Source: Ruegeria arenilitoris
GTDB taxonomy: Bacteria > Pseudomonadota > Alphaproteobacteria > Rhodobacterales > Rhodobacteraceae
Direction of reading: 5' to 3'
DNA: 64,000 nucleotides
NCBI RefSeq assembly: GCF_013035425.1
Contig: NZ_WQHX01000001.1
Coordinates: 496,001-560,000, forward strand
Part shown: one piece after another, positions 63,736 through 64,000 of the stretch
How positions within the stretch are numbered: position 1 is the first letter of the stretch
How the letters are laid out: each line of letters starts with the position of its first letter
The notes under the pieces: generated by a model
What the model was told of the DNA's origin: nothing
Seen by the model: only the letters and a program-made list of their open reading frames with translations
The model's database searches: none
Translations under genes and position numbers: made by a program

Positions 63736-64000
63736 TCAAACCGCTTGTTTCAGTGCGTCAACCAGATCTGTGCGCTCCCAACTGAAACCACCATCTTCAT
63801 CTGGCTGGCGACCAAAGTGGCCGTAGGCCGCAGTACGTTGATAGATTGGTTTGTTCAGCGCAAGATGCTCTCGGATACCGCGTGGCGTGAGGTCCATGAC
63901 TTGCCCCACTGCTTTTTCGATATCAGCATCTGGAACTTGGCCAGTGCTATGTGTGTCAGCATAAATCGATAGAGGTTTGGATACGCCAATCGCGTAGCTC
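63736..64000 (-). CDS. metK: S-adenosylmethionine synthetase, C-terminal part
   Basis: The last 87 codons of MetK enter from the right edge and end at TGA 63736-63738. Recognisable C-terminal segments are QVSYAIG-like [30 protein letters not shown] and the terminal [16 protein letters not shown]. This is the C-terminal domain that completes the SAM-synthetase tetramer fold. Its start and any upstream riboswitch lie outside the window. Confidence 0.93.
   Translation of the reverse strand, partial: SYAIGVSKPLSIYADTHSTGQVPDADIEKAVGQVMDLTPRGIREHLALNKPIYQRTAAYGHFGRQPDEDGGFSWERTDLVDALKQAV

Noticed and set aside
1-64000. CRISPR arrays, insertion sequences, toxin-antitoxin or phage defence genes
   Set aside because: No spaced direct repeats, transposase motifs or defence domains were found; the only tandem repeat is within tamB coding sequence.

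Overview
The window is a chromosomal stretch of an alphaproteobacterium, most probably a marine Rhodobacteraceae (Roseobacter-type) member. The reasons are the two-gene tamA-tamB unit, the rpsA-ihfB-lapA-trpF-trpB block, a class II EPSP synthase, a phosphatidylcholine synthase, DUF6525 and DUF484-XerC neighbours, Rhodobacter-type porin and NAD-linked formate dehydrogenase. Base composition is moderately GC-rich, except for one clearly AT-rich gap (39.2-39.7 kb). I see no rRNA gene, intact tRNA, CRISPR array, insertion sequence or prophage. All gene names rest on reading the translated sequences, with no database search.

Layout. 1-9 kb: housekeeping genes (prmA, an MFS transporter, priA, transaldolase, DUF484-xerC, phosphatidylcholine synthase, a Gre-like factor, an alkyltransferase). 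9-24 kb: ileS, a large DUF2339 membrane protein, a VIT-type metal transporter, a translationally coupled ycjX-GNAT-ycjF unit, truA, a DUF1007-NicO metal transport pair, a thioesterase-acyl-CoA dehydrogenase pair and a 2-hydroxyacid dehydrogenase. 24.7-31.7 kb: a purine (urate) catabolism cluster: allE, a small secreted protein, a divergent GAPDH-like gene, allA, a fused allantoinase/OHCU decarboxylase, HIU hydrolase, a LysR regulator and the membrane urate oxidase puuD. 31.9-38.1 kb: tamA and tamB. 38.2-45.2 kb: a porin, an AT-rich gap, and formate dehydrogenase (alpha subunit plus fused gamma-beta subunit) with its LysR neighbour. 45.3-54 kb: ychF, trpA, an FMN-dependent hydroxyacid dehydrogenase, a GFA protein, ribosomal protein L25, pth, a NylB-like serine hydrolase, DUF2237 and trpB. 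54-64 kb, all on the minus strand: metK (partial), trmB, aroA, cmk, a secreted protein, a flavin-dependent halogenase, DUF6525, rpsA, ihfB, lapA, trpF and a small unknown gene upstream of trpB.

How genes work together. PuuD, UraH, UraD and PuuE would take urate to allantoate. AllE and AllA finish the path from ureidoglycine to glyoxylate and urea. The allantoate amidohydrolase step is not in the window, and the glyoxylate/hydroxypyruvate reductase-like gene at 23.2 kb could use the glyoxylate. TamA and TamB form the translocation and assembly module across the envelope. FdsA and FdsGB form a cytoplasmic NAD-dependent formate dehydrogenase.

The least expected features are: the halogenase and its flanking genes lying between cmk and rpsA, where I would expect direct adjacency; four 109-residue tandem repeats in TamB; the atypical GAPDH paralog inside the urate cluster; and two degenerate tRNA-like sequences in intergenic gaps. 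I did not find a wholly new defence or mobile system.
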